NCBI GenBank assembly: GCA_903932145.1
Contig: CAIZFE010000049.1
Location: 1-47,962 of the forward strand
Length of the DNA: 47,962 nucleotides
Reading direction: 5' to 3'
DNA from: an uncultured Rhodopila sp.
GTDB lineage: Bacteria; Pseudomonadota; Alphaproteobacteria; Acetobacterales; Acetobacteraceae
The translations under genes were made by a program, and so were the position numbers. Positions within the stretch are counted from its first letter, which is position 1. Each line of letters opens with the position of its first letter. Shown here piece after piece: positions 28,605-36,628 of this stretch. The notes beneath the pieces are model-generated. The model searched no databases. It was not told the DNA's origin and saw nothing but the letters and a program-made list of their open reading frames with translations.

Positions 28605-30059
28605 ATGGCATACACGATCGAAGGCAGCACCGGGACATGGGAGGTCGTCGTCGGCCTGGAAGTGCATGCCCAGGTGGTCAGCCAGGCCAAACTGTTCAGC
28701 GGCGCGGCGACGGCGTTTGGCGCCGAACCGAACAGCCAGGTCAGCTTCGTCGATGCGGCCTTCCCGGGGATGCTGCCGGTGGTCAACGCCGAGTGTGTCA
28801 CCCAGGCGGTGCGTACCGGGCTTGGCCTGAACGCGCAGATCCATCCCGTCAGCCGCTTCGACCGGAAGAACTATTTTTACGCGGATCTGCCCTCGGGCTA
28901 TCAGATCAGCCAGTTCGAACATCCGATCGTCGGCACCGGCGAGATCGAGGTGGAACTGGCCGATGGTTCCACGAAGGTGATCGGGATCACCCGGCTTCAT
29001 TTGGAACAGGACGCCGGCAAGTCGATCCATGACCAGCATCCCACGAAGACGCTGATCGACCTCAATCGCTCCGGCGTCGCGCTGATGGAGATCGTTTCCG
29101 AACCGGACATCCGCAGCCCCGAGGAGGCTGGGGCCTATGTGCGCAAACTTCGCTCGATCCTGCGCTATCTCGGCACTTGCGACGGCAACATGGAGGAAGG
29201 TTCCATGCGCGCCGACGTCAACGTGTCGGTGCGCAAACATGGCGAGCCATACCGGACGCGCTGCGAGGTGAAGAACGTCAACTCCATCCGCTTCGTGATG
29301 CAGGCGGTCGAGGCGGAAGCGACCCGCCAGGTCGAGGTGTGGGAGTCCGGCGGCACGGTGATGCAGGAAACGCGGCTGTTTGACAGCGGGCGCGGCATCA
29401 CCCGGTCGATGCGGTCGAAAGAGGACGCGCACGATTACCGTTATTTTCCCGATCCGGACCTGTTGCCGCTGGTGCTGGACGAGGATTGGATCGCCGCGCT
29501 GAAAGCCTCGCTGCCGGAACTGCCGGACGCCAAGCGGGCGCGGTTCATACAATCGTATGGACTTTCGCCCTACGACGCCGCGGTGCTGGTCGCCGAGAAA
29601 GCCACCGCCGAGTTCTATGAAACCGTCGCGACGGGGCGCGATGCCAAGATCGCCGCCAACTGGATCACCGGCGATTTCTTCGCCGCGATGAACCGCCTCG
29701 GCCGCACCATCGAAAACCCACCGGTTACCGCCGCGGCGCTGGGTGGGTTGCTGGATCTGATGGCCGACAACACGATCAACGGCCGTATCGCCAAGGACGT
29801 GTTTGAGGCGATGGTCGAAACCGGTAAAGATGCCGCGACGATCGTGGATGAAAAAGGGCTGCGTCAGGTCACGGACGCGGGGGCGATCGACGAGGCGGTG
29901 AACCGCATTCTGGCGGCCAATCCGGACAAGGTCGCGGAATACAGATCGGGTAAAGACAAGTTGTTCGGGTTTTTTGTTGGCCAAACCATGAAGGCTTTGG
30001 CGGGCAAGGGTAACCCGGCGCTGATTAATGAAACGTTGAAGCGGTTATTGGCCGCTTGA
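28605..30059 (+). CDS. gatB: Asp-tRNA(Asn)/Glu-tRNA(Gln) amidotransferase subunit B
   Basis: The tRNA-binding and kinase-like subunit of GatCAB (484 aa). Motifs include [13 protein letters not shown] at the N-terminus, [47 protein letters not shown], and the C-terminal YqeY-like tail [15 protein letters not shown] chose the ATG at 28605; an in-frame upstream extension of 26 codons is unlike the family. It is separated from gatA by the 161-aa gene and vapBC, so it needs its own promoter. A strong plus-strand terminator follows about 150 bases after the stop. Confidence 0.94.
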   Translation: MAYTIEGSTGTWEVVVGLEVHAQVVSQAKLFSGAATAFGAEPNSQVSFVDAAFPGMLPVVNAECVTQAVRTGLGLNAQIHPVSRFDRKNYFYADLPSGYQISQFEHPIVGTGEIEVELADGSTKVIGITRLHLEQDAGKSIHDQHPTKTLIDLNRSGVALMEIVSEPDIRSPEEAGAYVRKLRSILRYLGTCDGNMEEGSMRADVNVSVRKHGEPYRTRCEVKNVNSIRFVMQAVEAEATRQVEVWESGGTVMQETRLFDSGRGITRSMRSKEDAHDYRYFPDPDLLPLVLDEDWIAALKASLPELPDAKRARFIQSYGLSPYDAAVLVAEKATAEFYETVATGRDAKIAANWITGDFFAAMNRLGRTIENPPVTAAALGGLLDLMADNTINGRIAKDVFEAMVETGKDAATIVDEKGLRQVTDAGAIDEAVNRILAANPDKVAEYRSGKDKLFGFFVGQTMKALAGKGNPALINETLKRLLAA

Positions 30060-30110
30060 AAGGAGTAGGCCGGCCGGTCGGGATTGCGCCCTTCAAGCCG
30101 ACCTGCCTCT

Positions 30111-30194
30111 CTACTTTCGGATGCGAATGATCTTGACCTTTATGATCCAAATCACCACTATCCTGAGCAGAGCGACGCGATGGGTATCAGCCAT
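30111..30194 (-). CDS. Putative 27-aa basic hydrophobic microprotein
   Basis: A leftward frame of 27 codons with a perfect ribosome binding site (AAGGAGG six bases before the ATG at 30194). The product alternates hydrophobic and basic residues: THRVALLRIVVIW, then IIKVKIIRIRK, ending with TAG. A near-identical product is encoded in the second copy of the repeat, with changes that are mostly silent or conservative (R to K, I to V), which argues for selection at the protein level. It could be a small amphipathic membrane peptide. I know no family for it, and a structured RNA is an alternative explanation for the conservation. It follows the MFS-gene remnant, as copy 2 follows the intact MFS gene. 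Confidence 0.5.
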   Translation of the reverse strand: MADTHRVALLRIVVIWIIKVKIIRIRK

Positions 30195-30210
30195 CGTATC
30201 CTCCTTCTTT

Positions 30211-30240
30211 AACGGCGGCCGGGGTATTCCGGCCGCCGTT
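30211..30240 (+). terminator. Rho-independent terminator after gatB
   Basis: AACGGCGGCCGG and CCGGCCGCCGTT form a perfect 12-bp stem with a GGTATT loop, followed by TTTGTTT on the plus strand. It lies about 150 bases downstream of the gatB stop. On the minus strand the same hairpin sits just before the ribosome binding site of the 27-aa microORF, so it may have a second role there. Confidence 0.8.
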
Positions 30241-30272
30241 TTTGTTTATAGAGAAGAGGGGTTAACTGATTC

Positions 30273-30300
30273 TTAACGGGCCTCCGAATACTTCACGTTC
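30273..30300 (-). pseudogene. Remnant of an MFS-transporter gene 3' end
   Basis: Read leftward, this stretch encodes VKYSEAR and a stop, against AKYMRAR and a stop at the end of the intact MFS gene at 30601. Nineteen of 25 bases match across the two ends, and the hairpin and microORF follow at the same distance in both. This implies an ancient tandem duplication of MFS-gene end plus downstream unit, with most of one MFS copy deleted. The remnant is too short for coding certainty. Confidence 0.5.
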
Positions 30301-30386
30301 GAGCACGCCGTGCTACATTCGATTGTATTGATGTGAGCTATTGAGGGGCCGTTGATCAACGGGCGGTGAACCAGCCTGCGGTCGCC

Positions 30387-30606
30387 GAAAGGAGTAGGCC
30401 GGCCGCTCGGGATTGCTCCCTTCCAGCCGGCCTGTCTCCCTACTTCCGAACGCGAATGATCTTGACTTTTATAATCAGGGATTATCACTATCTTCAGCAG
30501 GTTGACGCGATGGCTTCTACCCATCGTAACGTCCTCCGTCTTCGGCGGCCGGGGAATTCCGGCCGCCGTTCGCGTATAAAGGGGTTAGGTTAACGAATAC
30601 TTAACG
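30387..30606. repeat. Duplicated unit, copy 2 (microORF plus GC hairpin)
   Basis: Second copy of the unit described at 30058-30278, directly downstream of the intact MFS transporter gene and overlapping its last codons. The hairpin here is a 10-bp stem CGGCGGCCGG/CCGGCCGCCG with a GGAATT loop (30543-30568), without a T run on either side. The microORF is shifted out of frame by one base. Confidence 0.8.
30440..30524 (-). pseudogene. Frameshifted second copy of the 27-aa microprotein gene
   Basis: The ATG at 30524 follows GGAGG by about nine bases. The first 15 codons (MGRSHRVNLLKIVII) align with copy 1. One extra base near 30475-30480 then shifts the frame; skipping it restores LIIKVKIIRVRK and the TAG at 30440-30442, matching copy 1. 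As written the frame instead runs on for 83 codons into unrelated sequence. Either this copy is inactive, or the product is made through a programmed frameshift (less likely), or a sequencing error is present. Confidence 0.5.
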
Positions 30607-31845
30607 CGCCCGCATATACTTCGCCCGCAGTGGCTTCAGCAACGTGATCGCCAGCACTGCCGTCAGCAAATCGGCCGTGATCGCCACGCCGAAGACTGGT
30701 GTCCAGGTGCCGGTCGCCTCGTGCAGCAGCGACGCCATCGGGCCGCCGAAGATCGCCCCAATTCCTTGCGCCATATACAGGCAGCCATAGTTACGGGTGG
30801 CATTGCGTGTACCAAACGTGTCGGTCAGCGTGGACGGAAACAGCGAAAAGATCTCGCCCCACCCGAAGAAAACCACGCCGGAGAGCAAGACAAACAGAAC
30901 CGGCTCGCCACGAAATGCAAGCCAGAGCGCCATCGCCACGCCCTCCAGCGCGAATGCCAGGCACATGGTGTTCTCGCGGCCGATCTTGTCTGACACCCAG
31001 CCGAAGAATGGCCGTGTCAGGCCGTTAGTGAATCGGTCGATCGTCAGTGCCAGCGGCAGCGCGGCCAGCCCCCAGACGACGGCTTTCGTGATCCCGAACT
31101 CGCCCGCGAATGCAGCCATCTGGGAGGTGACCATCAGTCCGGACGTGGACATCATCGTCATCATCGCGAACATCAGCCAGAAGATCGGTGAGCGCAGCAT
31201 GGTCCCGGTGGAAACACCCGGCGCATCGGCCTTCATCGCGGCGGACATCGGTGCCGGCTTCAGCCCGAGTGCGGCCAGCAGTCCGATCAGGGCGAACGCC
31301 GCGCCGTATTGCAGCAATGTCATTTGATAGCCGACCGCCGCCAGCGAGTTGGTGATCGGGAACGTCGTCACGATCGCTCCCATCCCATATCCGGCCGCCA
31401 CCACGCCGGCGGCGAAGCCTCGGCGGTCCGGGAACCAGCCGACCATCTGACCGACGACGCCGACATAGACGATGCCGGTGCCGAGGCCGCCGATCACGCC
31501 ATAAGTCAGGTACAGCATGGTCAGCGAGGACGCGTAGGACGCAAACACCCAGGACAGTCCCGACAGCAGCCCGCCGACGCCAATTAGCAGTCGTGGCCCG
31601 AACTTGTCCACCAGCCAGCCCTGGAACGGCGAGAAGAAGGTTTGCAGCACGATCAAGAGCGAGAAGGTCACCTGGAGCGATGCCGGCGCGACACCGAGCG
31701 CCGTTCCGATCGGTTTGGTGAACAGGGTCCAGACGTATTGCGGGCTGGAAATCGCCATCATGCAGACTAAACCTAGGCCAAGCTGGACCCAGCGGGTGAG
31801 GCCTTGATCGGTGATAGCCGGTGAGCGTGCCATGGTTTCGGTCAT
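30601..31845 (-). CDS. OFA-family (oxalate/formate-type) MFS transporter
   Basis: An inner-membrane transporter of 414 aa with twelve predicted spans. It resembles oxalate:formate antiporters of the OFA group: RWVQLGLGLVCMMAISSPQYVWTLFTKPI at the N-terminus (key part SSPQYVWTLF), LVDKFGPRLLIGVGGLL, GLGTGIVYVGVVGQMVGWFPDRRGFAAG (key part WFPDRRGFAAG), and GWVSDKIGR in the middle loop. The start at 31845 has AGGGA upstream. It is followed by the hairpin and microORF unit, which repeats further left. No oxalate-degradation gene is adjacent; the substrate may be another small mono- or dicarboxylate. Confidence 0.85.
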   Translation of the reverse strand: MTETMARSPAITDQGLTRWVQLGLGLVCMMAISSPQYVWTLFTKPIGTALGVAPASLQVTFSLLIVLQTFFSPFQGWLVDKFGPRLLIGVGGLLSGLSWVFASYASSLTMLYLTYGVIGGLGTGIVYVGVVGQMVGWFPDRRGFAAGVVAAGYGMGAIVTTFPITNSLAAVGYQMTLLQYGAAFALIGLLAALGLKPAPMSAAMKADAPGVSTGTMLRSPIFWLMFAMMTMMSTSGLMVTSQMAAFAGEFGITKAVVWGLAALPLALTIDRFTNGLTRPFFGWVSDKIGRENTMCLAFALEGVAMALWLAFRGEPVLFVLLSGVVFFGWGEIFSLFPSTLTDTFGTRNATRNYGCLYMAQGIGAIFGGPMASLLHEATGTWTPVFGVAITADLLTAVLAITLLKPLRAKYMRAR

Positions 31846-31949
31846 GCGAAGCGGTCCCTGTGCGAACCGCTCAGTCGTTGCAAGCGGCGCGCCATGGCCG
31901 AGCGCCTGCTCTCAAGCGGAGTTCAACCCGTTGCCGGCCCACTCATTTC

Positions 31950-31980
31950 GTCATGGCGCGGCTTGTGCCGCGAGAGATGG
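31950..31980. repeat. REP-like intergenic palindrome
   Basis: GTCATGGCGCGGCTTGTGCCGCG contains a perfect 6-bp stem CGCGGC/GCCGCG around TTGT and belongs to the same loose class as 7241-7267 (shared CATGGC/GCCATG and CTTGT/ACAAG blocks). It lies in the 260-base region between the MFS and erpA genes, where I see no gene. Confidence 0.45.
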
Positions 31981-32106
31981 CGCTGACAAGTCGTGCGCTG
32001 ATAAGGAAGCGCGAGAGTCGGCTGCGGTCTTAGGACCGAGCGGGCGGGAGCCGTACCGGAACAATGCCTATTTTGCCGCCACTGCTCCGGCCGGAGTGGC
32101 GTCTTT

Positions 32107-32442
32107 TCAATCGACCGCGAAGCTGGTTCCGCACCCGCAGGCCGATTTTGCATTCGGATTGCGCACAGCGAAGTGACTGCCCATTAACTCGTCGGTGTAA
32201 TCCAGCTCTGATCCGCTCAGCAGGTCCATGCTGACGGAATCGACGACCACCCGGGCCGGCCCCCGTTCGATGATGAGGTCGTCGGGTTGGGTTTGGGGAT
32301 CGAGCTCGAAGCGATACTGAAATCCACTGCATCCGCCGGCCAGGACGGCGACGCGTAATGCGGTTTCGGATGCCTGCTTCGTCTCGGCGACGATCTCAGC
32401 AATGCGGGCGGCGGCGCGGTCGGTAACGGCGAACTGTTCCAT
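32107..32442 (-). CDS. erpA: A-type iron-sulfur carrier protein (ErpA/IscA family)
   Basis: A 111-aa cytoplasmic scaffold or carrier that passes Fe-S clusters to target enzymes. The three cluster-ligand cysteines are in GGCSGFQYRFEL and SACGCGTSF, spaced as in ErpA/IscA. The stretch VVVDSVSMDLLSGSELDY is diagnostic. I used the ATG at 32442, giving MEQFAVTDRAAARIAEI. In many alphaproteobacteria this gene is close to and divergent from the dGTPase gene, as here, though an extra gene of unknown function is inserted between the two. ErpA versus IscA cannot be separated by eye. Confidence 0.9.
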   Translation of the reverse strand: MEQFAVTDRAAARIAEIVAETKQASETALRVAVLAGGCSGFQYRFELDPQTQPDDLIIERGPARVVVDSVSMDLLSGSELDYTDELMGSHFAVRNPNAKSACGCGTSFAVD

Positions 32443-32701
32443 GTAATTAAGATAGGCGCTTCCGCGCCGGATTTGAAGCGGCATGATTGCAGCGGCCAGG
32501 GCAATCGGGCGAACTCCCAAACGAGCAGAATGCAATGCGGCCTGTACTATCGGCCGGATTTACCTGACCGTCGGTGTCGCGGCGGTTCAAATGACTTTGT
32601 TCTGACTGGCGGGATGCCACGCAAGGGAAGCTAGTTTCGGTGCCCGGTGCTTCACGAAACGTTCATACTCGTGATTATTCTGCGTGGCCTGCACGTGGGT
32701 G

Positions 32702-32730
32702 TTGACAATATATAACGTTAATGTTAGTAA
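32702..32730 (+). promoter_or_regulatory. Possible sigma-70-type promoter with perfect -35
   Basis: TTGACA (32702-32707) is followed after 17 bases by TAGTAA (32725-32730), a weak -10. The predicted start of transcription would fall at about 32737, the A of the ATG of the next gene. There is no ribosome binding site between. The surrounding 40 bases are AT-rich, unlike the rest of the window. Confidence 0.4.
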
Positions 32731-32736
32731 AAAACC

Positions 32737-33588
32737 ATGGAGCACACGGCGTCAACCATGTCCCGGCCTGCCACGTCCGATCCCGCACAGGATCGAACCG
32801 GCGGCACCGTGGCCGCCGCCACCATACCACAACGTCTCGCCGCCCTGCTGCGTGTGGTCCGGGTCCTGCTCGGTCACGGCCGCCGACTTGTTGAGACCGT
32901 GCCGGCTCGCGCCGCCAATGTGGAATTTGCCGCTTTGGCCGCCGTTTGCGGCACTTACGTGCAGCCAACCATCCTCGCCCGGCTCCAGCGCGGCATTCTC
33001 CGCGCCATGGCGTTGCAGCGTTATCTGCTGTCCCGCGCCGCAAAGGGCATCGAGATCGGATTCGTGTATCAGCGCGAGCGCAAGCCGGCCAGGCCACCAG
33101 TGGAACCGCCCGAGGGAGATCCGGCTTCCGGTGAGGCGGCAAGCGAAGCGCCGGGTGGCCGGGCCGAACCCGGGCCCGAGCCTGGCGATGACGAAAGGGC
33201 GCCCGGGCGCCCCGCCTTCGATCCGGACGATCTCCGCATCCCTACTCCCGAGGAACTCGACGCCGAAGTGCGCCGCCGTCCGCTCGGCCGTACTATCCTC
33301 GCCATCTGCATGGACCTCGCTGTCATCCCCAGTTTCTGCACCGGCGCATTCTGGAACCAGATATCCGACACGCTTATGAACTACGGCGGCAGCTTCACGA
33401 CGCTGTTTAAGATACGGCAATACCGCGAGACATCGTTTCAGAAAGAGCGGGACAAAAAGCCGGCCACCTGGGACTTTGACTGGAGGTTCCCGCCTCCGGA
33501 GACGGTTCGCCAAGTACTCGGATACATGATCGGCGAGTTGCCCATCCTGGACCCGTTTGATCCACTGCTGGCCACCGCTCCTCCCTGA
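32737..33588 (+). CDS. Protein of unknown function with disordered linker, possibly leaderless
   Basis: A 283-aa protein I do not recognise. Residues about 30-110 are helical and partly hydrophobic (RLAALLRVVRVLLGHGRRL, QRGILRAMALQRYLLSRAA). Residues about 110-165 are a Pro/Glu/Gly/Asp-rich disordered linker. A compact C-terminal part follows (GRTILAICMDLAVIPSFC, GGSFTTLFKIRQYRE, WDFDWRFPPPETVRQVLGYMIGE). An ATG at 32758 is an alternative start. There is no Shine-Dalgarno sequence, and a promoter ends directly before the ATG, so a leaderless transcript is possible. The gene separates erpA from dgt, which are close neighbours in many relatives. Confidence 0.65.
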   Translation: MEHTASTMSRPATSDPAQDRTGGTVAAATIPQRLAALLRVVRVLLGHGRRLVETVPARAANVEFAALAAVCGTYVQPTILARLQRGILRAMALQRYLLSRAAKGIEIGFVYQRERKPARPPVEPPEGDPASGEAASEAPGGRAEPGPEPGDDERAPGRPAFDPDDLRIPTPEELDAEVRRRPLGRTILAICMDLAVIPSFCTGAFWNQISDTLMNYGGSFTTLFKIRQYRETSFQKERDKKPATWDFDWRFPPPETVRQVLGYMIGELPILDPFDPLLATAPP

Positions 33589-33770
33589 TTTCCATCGTCC
33601 CCGGCCTGCGTCGTACCCTCTGATTCCGGGGGCGCTTTCGCGCGCGCATCGGCCTGACGCAGGGGGCACATTCCTCACCATTGACGTTTCGCAGTTTGCC
33701 CGTCCACCCGATTGTCCGGTTACAGCGGGTCCCAATTGAAGAACGGTCCATCACGGTGTATCGGCATGGG

Positions 33771-34931
33771 ATGTTCGGTCGTCCCCCCTTGGCTTGTTAC
33801 GCTGTTTCGCCCGCCACGGCGCGCGGCCGGCTGCATCATGAACCGGAGGCGGAAACCCGCTCTCCCTGGCAACGGGATCGCGACCGGATCATCCACAGCT
33901 CCGCGTTCCGAAAACTTCAATATAAGACACAGGTTTTCGTTAACCACGAAGGCGACTTCTACCGCACACGGCTGACCCACAGCCTTGAGGTGTCCCAAAT
34001 CGCTCGTTCCATAGCCCGAGCGCTCGGGCTGGATGAAGATCTGACGGAGGCTTTGGCGCTGGCCCATGATCTGGGTCACCCGCCGTTCGGTCATGCCGGC
34101 GAGGACGCGCTCAACACCGTCATGAAGCCGTTCGGTGGGTTCGATCACAACGCGCAGAGCCTGCGGATCGTGACGTTGTTGGAGAGCCGTTACGCCGGAT
34201 GGGACGGTCTGAACCTGACGTGGGAGACACTGGAGGGGCTGGTCAAGCACAATGGCCCGCTGCGGCATCCAACGCCCTACATTGTCGAATACAACGAACA
34301 CCATAAGTTGGACCTTCACACTCAGCCCGGGGCCGAGGCGCAGGTTGCCGCGATTGCCGACGATGTCGCCTATCACTCCCATGATCTCGACGATGGCCTG
34401 CGTGCCAAGCTGTTTGCAGTGGACGACCTGAAGCACCTGCCGGTGGTCGGCGCGGCGCTGGCGGCCGCCCGGATGTCCAGCCTGGACGTGCCACCGCCGC
34501 GGTTGCGGCACGAGATGCTGCGGCGGGTGATCAACGCCATGGTGAGCGACCTGATCACTGAAACCGGGAAGCGGCTGATGAAACTGGAGCCGGACAGCCC
34601 GGATGCGATCCGCCGGCACAAACAGCGGGTGGTGTCGTTCAGCCCGGCGATGGCCGATGCCAATCAGGCGATCAAGGATTTCCTGTTCGCCAGGATGTAT
34701 CGCCACTGGCGGGTCAACCGCATGTCCTCCAAGGCAAAGAAGCTGACTGAGGAGTTGTATCGTCTGCTGCACGCCGACCCGACCCTGCTGCCGGACGACT
34801 GGCGTGCCCGGGCCGGCGATGGCGGGATGCAGCGATCGGCGACCATCGTCGGGGACTATGTGGCGGGCATGACGGATCGCTACGCGATGGACGAGCACCG
34901 CCGGCTGACGGATATCAGCGTTAGCGGGTAG
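33771..34931 (+). CDS. dgt: Deoxyguanosinetriphosphate triphosphohydrolase-like HD protein
   Basis: A dNTP triphosphohydrolase of the HD superfamily (about 386 aa). The metal-binding motifs are RLTHSLEVSQIAR, with the first histidine, and LALAHDLGHPPFGHAGE, with the HD pair and further histidine. AFRKLQYKTQVFVNHEGDFYRTRLTH is the family start (key parts SAFRKLQYKTQVF and GDFYRTRL). Late DDVAYHSHDLDDG supplies the last metal ligand. I chose the ATG at 33771; a TTG 30 codons earlier is in frame but unconserved. It controls dNTP pools and has a role in phage defence in some bacteria, unproven here. Confidence 0.9.
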   Translation: MFGRPPLACYAVSPATARGRLHHEPEAETRSPWQRDRDRIIHSSAFRKLQYKTQVFVNHEGDFYRTRLTHSLEVSQIARSIARALGLDEDLTEALALAHDLGHPPFGHAGEDALNTVMKPFGGFDHNAQSLRIVTLLESRYAGWDGLNLTWETLEGLVKHNGPLRHPTPYIVEYNEHHKLDLHTQPGAEAQVAAIADDVAYHSHDLDDGLRAKLFAVDDLKHLPVVGAALAAARMSSLDVPPPRLRHEMLRRVINAMVSDLITETGKRLMKLEPDSPDAIRRHKQRVVSFSPAMADANQAIKDFLFARMYRHWRVNRMSSKAKKLTEELYRLLHADPTLLPDDWRARAGDGGMQRSATIVGDYVAGMTDRYAMDEHRRLTDISVSG

Positions 34932-35054
34932 GTGCGGGTTTGCCGCCGCGAGTAATTACATTGGAAGCACGACTGACACCTGCTATCCTGGACTGGCGCC
35001 GACGCCCGGGTGCGGTGGACGGCCAAGCCCGCAGGGAAAAGGAAGTGTGTTCGA

Positions 35055-35894
35055 ATGGCATTGAACAGGCAGGTTATCACCGCCCTCAACCGCGACGGAA
35101 CCGACATGCTCGGCATGAGGAACGTGGCGCTGAAGCAAGCGGACGACAGTATCGTCTCGGGTTCGTTGCTGACGGTCGAAAGTAACCACTTCTGCATCGT
35201 TAAGTCTCGCGGCGCGGTGTTGCAGGTTTACGAAACCGGCCAATACACGCTGGTGACACCGGACAAGCCACTGATCGGCTCTCTCGTCCAGGGATTCTGG
35301 GGCGGCAGTTCCCCCTGGCAATACGAGATCATTTATATTAACCGAGCCAAACTGCTGGTTCGAAGCGAGGGTATCGCGACAACGGCGGAGATGGCGGAAG
35401 TCTCCTATCAGGTTGACTACTATATTCACGTCGATACGCCTGACGCGGCGCTAAAACTGATTACCCATATGCCGTTCAGCGGCATCGTCATCGATACCGC
35501 CGAAATCGCGGCCTATGCGGGTCCCGCCATTGAACAGGCGATCAACCAGGTGGTACAGGTCACCAAACTGGAAGCGATCAACGAACACATCACCGAACTG
35601 CGTGAGGTCGTCAAAGAGCACCTGTCCGGTTTCCTGGCCATCTACGGCATTATGCTGAACGACCTGAAGATTCTCGTTCTGCCTAAAGACGAAAGAATGC
35701 GGGAACTGATTTCGTTGCAGGCGATCGGACTCACACCGATCGAGGCCGTGCGGTATTATTTGGCATTGCGGATGGCGGATCGCGGTTTGATTTCCGCTCC
35801 GAATGCCGCGGCCGGTGTTCCGTTCAATATTGGCGGCCAATCGCTCGGCACATACCCGCTTGATCTGCAGCCACCGAGGCAAGGCAGCACCTGA
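35055..35894 (+). CDS. SPFH-domain protein (soluble, band 7-like)
   Basis: A 279-aa protein without membrane span. The N-terminal half has SPFH/band 7 character: NHFCIVKSRGAVLQVYETGQYTLVTPDKPLIGSLVQ (key parts IVKSRGAVLQVYETGQY and TLVTPDKP). TTAEMAEVSYQVDYYIHVDTPDAALKL is a second typical stretch. A helical region (EQAINQVVQVTKL to VVKEHLSGFLAIYGIMLNDLKILVLPKD) follows. It resembles the soluble SPFH proteins that pair with zinc-ribbon or coiled-coil partners. The start at 35055 has GGAAG upstream. It is coupled to a second gene by TGATG overlap. Possible roles are stress-related scaffolding or membrane repair; none is shown. Confidence 0.8.
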   Translation: MALNRQVITALNRDGTDMLGMRNVALKQADDSIVSGSLLTVESNHFCIVKSRGAVLQVYETGQYTLVTPDKPLIGSLVQGFWGGSSPWQYEIIYINRAKLLVRSEGIATTAEMAEVSYQVDYYIHVDTPDAALKLITHMPFSGIVIDTAEIAAYAGPAIEQAINQVVQVTKLEAINEHITELREVVKEHLSGFLAIYGIMLNDLKILVLPKDERMRELISLQAIGLTPIEAVRYYLALRMADRGLISAPNAAAGVPFNIGGQSLGTYPLDLQPPRQGST

Positions 35895-36436
35895 TGTCCG
35901 GATCATTATTCTACGATGTTGGCACAGTCGATCAGGTTGCGATCAATCTGTTCTACGGCTGGGGTTACAATTTCTACCGGCTGGAGAATCAACTCCGGTC
36001 GGATGATCGGGTCGTGCGGGAAAAAGCGTGCTGGCTGTTAGGCCTGTCGCGTTCGATGATCGAAACGGCGCAGAGTGCCTATCGCCGCCAATACCTGCCG
36101 CCACCATCCCGCACCAAGCCGTTGCCTGACCCCGAAGCGGTTGCTAACGCTCGGGCATTGGAAGAGCTGTCCACAAACGTCGGGCAACTGGAAGCCACGA
36201 TCCGATCCCTGCCCGTCCCGGAAAATGACCGGATGACTCAGCGTTACCGTCAGGAAGCCGAGACCCTGGTGGCGCTTGGAGCCTGCGACCAGCGGCTGGT
36301 TGGGTTGGCCGAGGTGTTGCGGCAAAGCCTGGATGGCAAAGACGCGGCCTGGATTTTGGCCAATCGCCTCGATATCCAAGGCGGAATTGATTTGATGACG
36401 GCGCGGGTGCGGGAGAGGCAGTCACTGCTGAAGTGA
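35894..36436 (+). CDS. Conserved partner of the SPFH protein, unknown function
   Basis: A 180-aa soluble protein encoded by a gene whose ATG overlaps the SPFH stop (TGATG), so they are probably translated together. The N-terminal YDVGTVDQVAINLFYGWGYNFYRLENQLRSDD is aromatic-rich. A helical charged middle (ALEELSTNVGQLEATIRSLP, RYRQEAETLVALGACDQRLVGLAEVLRQ) could form a coiled coil. I do not recognise the family. The gene is followed by 190 bases without a clear gene and then ccdA. Its tight coupling to the SPFH gene is the main functional clue. Confidence 0.7.
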   Translation: MSGSLFYDVGTVDQVAINLFYGWGYNFYRLENQLRSDDRVVREKACWLLGLSRSMIETAQSAYRRQYLPPPSRTKPLPDPEAVANARALEELSTNVGQLEATIRSLPVPENDRMTQRYRQEAETLVALGACDQRLVGLAEVLRQSLDGKDAAWILANRLDIQGGIDLMTARVRERQSLLK

Positions 36437-36628
36437 GGCCGCCGCCGCGTGGTGTTTAAAATCAGCCCGCCACGCCTGTTGGTATGTCCGGCGCCAGTTG
36501 CCAGCACTGCCCAACGGCAGAATGATCGTTTTCCCATGGGAAGCGTATGCTCTGGCTGCCCGGGTTGCCACAAGCGGCGGCCGGCGCGGAAACCTTGAAA
36601 TGTGCATCAATATGAGCATGACGTTTGC

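Larger units (their letters stand above)
30058..30278. repeat. Duplicated unit, copy 1 (microORF plus GC hairpin)
   Basis: This roughly 220-base segment closely resembles 30387-30606. Both begin GAAAGGAGTAGGCCGGCC and share a second block GCGAATGATCTTGAC, then GACGCGATGG, a CGGCGGCCGGGG...CCGGCCGCCG hairpin, and GGGGTTA with a downstream TTAACG. Substitutions cluster in silent positions of a leftward microORF. The unit lies between the convergent gatB gene and a remnant of an MFS gene end. Duplication distance is about 330 bases. No mobility gene is attached. Confidence 0.8.

Noticed and set aside
28563..29984. 473-codon open frame opposite gatB
   Set aside because: Shadow of the real gatB reading frame, rich in His/Arg/Gln with no family resemblance.
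30058..30606. The duplicated unit as an insertion sequence or CRISPR array
   Set aside because: Only two copies, no terminal inverted repeats or transposase, and no regular spacer-repeat structure.
33720..34898. 392-codon open frame opposite dgt
   Set aside because: Shadow of dgt, whose HD motifs are clear on the plus strand.
33771..34931. dgt and SPFH genes as a defence island
   Set aside because: dGTPases and SPFH proteins can appear in phage defence, but here dgt is in its usual place near erpA and no other defence gene is present except unrelated toxin-antitoxin pairs.
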